A stretch of 64,000 nt of DNA from Aidingimonas lacisalsi (GTDB lineage Bacteria > Pseudomonadota > Gammaproteobacteria > Pseudomonadales > Halomonadaceae): NCBI RefSeq assembly GCF_008079445.1, contig NZ_VRYH01000003.1, positions 186,001-250,000 of the forward strand, written 5' to 3'. Shown piece after piece: positions 62,921-64,000 of this stretch. Position 1 is the stretch's first letter, and each line of letters opens with the position of its first letter. Both the position numbers and the translations under genes were made by a program. The notes under the pieces are model-generated. The model made no database searches, was not told the DNA's origin, and worked only from the letters and a program-made list of their open reading frames with translations.

Positions 62921-64000
62921 TTAGCGCAGGAAGCCTGGCAGCCACAGTACTAGGTCAGTTGAGAATGTAATGATGGCCAGAGTGATCAGCAGGGGGATAT
63001 AGAATGGCATCAGCGCTTTCAGCAGCTGACGCAGCGACACCTGGGCGATCGATGAAACGAGGAACAATGACAGGCCCATGGGTGGGGTCAGCAACCCGAT
63101 CATCAGGTTGAAGATGGCGACGACGCCAAGGTGTACTGGATCGACCCCTGCAAGCACCATGGGGGGCGCCACGATAGGCACGATCAACAGGGTCGCAGTG
63201 GTCGAGTCGAGAAAGATGCCGGCGATAAAGAAGATCAGGTTGGCGATGAGCAGCAGCATGAGTGGGTCTTTGGATATCTGCAGTATGAATGCAGCAAACT
63301 GCTGTGGGATCTGCTCGACGGACAAGATCCAGCCAAACATAGAGGCCGCAGCCACGATGATCAGTATTGCACTTGTTGTCTTCAAAGTGGCCATCATCGA
63401 GCTTATCAAGTGCGACCAGGTCAGTTCCCTGTAGAAAAGCGAGCTGACCAACAGCACGTAGGCGACGGTAACAGCTGCGGCTTCCGTCGGGGTGAACAGG
63501 CCCAACAACATGCCTGAGATCATCAACACTGGGGCCAGAAGTGCCGGCAAAGCGGGTAGGAATGACCGATACACTTCCCTGGTCGTGGGAAGCCTTGGGG
63601 CGCGAGGCATGTCGTGCTTGATGGCCAGAATGGCCGCGGTGATCATGAGCAGCGCCGTGCAAATCAAGGCCGGAACGATCCCGGCGAGGAGCAGTTGCAC
63701 GATGGAGACGCTCGTGACGGACCCATAGACGATCAACGGGATGCTGGGGGGGAATATCGGACCCACGACGGCCGATGAAGCCGTGACCGCCGCAGAGAAG
63801 GGCGCCCCATAGCCGCGTTTCTTCATGGCTTCGATTTCTATCTTGCCAAGCCCCCCCACATCCGCAAGAGATGCGCCTGACATGCCCGAAAATATCAGGC
63901 TCGAGAAGATATTGACCTGTGCCAGTCCCCCTGGGGCTCGGCCAACCAGGGTATTGGCAAAATGAAAAATCCTGTCCGTGATGCCGGACTGGTTCATCAA
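62921..64000 (-). CDS. TRAP transporter large permease (DctM), N-terminus outside the window
   Basis: 359 visible residues to the right window edge; about 65 N-terminal residues are missing compared with the normal 425. Family marks: NIFSSLIFSGMSGASLADVGGLGKIEIEAMKKRGY, IFPPSIPLIVYG, FTPTEAAAV, and LDSTTATLLIVPIVAPPMVLAGVDPVHLGVVAIFNLMIGLLTPPMGLSLF. The small permease and binding protein genes should lie to the right. Transports the organic acid fed to the two downstream enzymes. Confidence 0.92.
   Translation of the reverse strand: MMNQSGITDRIFHFANTLVGRAPGGLAQVNIFSSLIFSGMSGASLADVGGLGKIEIEAMKKRGYGAPFSAAVTASSAVVGPIFPPSIPLIVYGSVTSVSIVQLLLAGIVPALICTALLMITAAILAIKHDMPRAPRLPTTREVYRSFLPALPALLAPVLMISGMLLGLFTPTEAAAVTVAYVLLVSSLFYRELTWSHLISSMMATLKTTSAILIIVAAASMFGWILSVEQIPQQFAAFILQISKDPLMLLLIANLIFFIAGIFLDSTTATLLIVPIVAPPMVLAGVDPVHLGVVAIFNLMIGLLTPPMGLSLFLVSSIAQVSLRQLLKALMPFYIPLLITLAIITFSTDLVLWLPGFLR

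Overview
The window looks like chromosomal DNA of a halophilic gammaproteobacterium, most likely Halomonadaceae (Halomonas or a close genus). This rests on high-GC codon use, the house-keeping genes (mnmC, argA, xseA, guaB-guaA, the glrK-qseG-glrR operon), many TRAP carboxylate transporters and a decayed ectA-like gene. It is inference from gene content; no 16S rRNA or tRNA gene was seen.

Left part (1-30.1 kb), mostly core genome. A 2-hydroxycarboxylate carrier (cut by the window edge) diverges from a CitA/DcuS-type kinase and its response regulator. Then come mnmC, a YciI protein, a PHP phosphoesterase, a YciO protein, a potassium channel, a CYTH triphosphatase, a DUF47-Pit phosphate uptake pair, a probable iron-linked operon (His-bearing periplasmic protein plus PiuC-type hydroxylase) and argA. 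Between argA and glrK lies a 0.8 kb non-coding stretch with two GlrR-like sites, a -24/-12 promoter and a strong terminator. Together they define a probable ~460-nt small RNA at the position where enteric bacteria carry glmY. After the glr operon and xseA, a catabolic block (TRAP transporter, GntR regulator, amidohydrolase, AbrB-type permease, broken tctA) separates xseA from guaB-guaA.

Middle part (30.1-46.6 kb), a defence-type genomic island starting just behind the guaA terminator. The AT-rich first section (about 30.2-36.0 kb) is a tight four-gene operon: a phosphoribosyltransferase-like protein, an ORC/CDC6-like AAA ATPase, a protein of unknown family and an N6-adenine DNA methyltransferase. 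This is the best candidate for an undescribed system. It is followed by a DUF808 (yedI-like) gene cut by an IS66 remnant, a 1317-residue STAND NTPase with a C-terminal PD-(D/E)XK-like nuclease motif, and an AbiE toxin-antitoxin pair. An MFS exporter and XRE regulator sit between them, and broken copies of the 3' end of a DUF2252 gene flank the MFS-XRE-AbiE block.

Right part (46.6-64 kb), accessory metabolism and regulation with much decay: intact DUF2252, a saccharopine-dehydrogenase-like protein divergent from a TetR regulator with twin operators, a truncated DUF2256 gene, an AT-rich patch (EamA transporter, ectA-like remnant, LysR), a dienelactone hydrolase, AraC/aldo-keto reductase and LysR/SDR divergent pairs (the SDR is frameshifted), and an IS3 remnant. 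It ends with a second catabolic module (GntR-FCD regulator, amidohydrolase, 3-hydroxyisobutyrate-dehydrogenase-like enzyme, TRAP permease cut by the window end).
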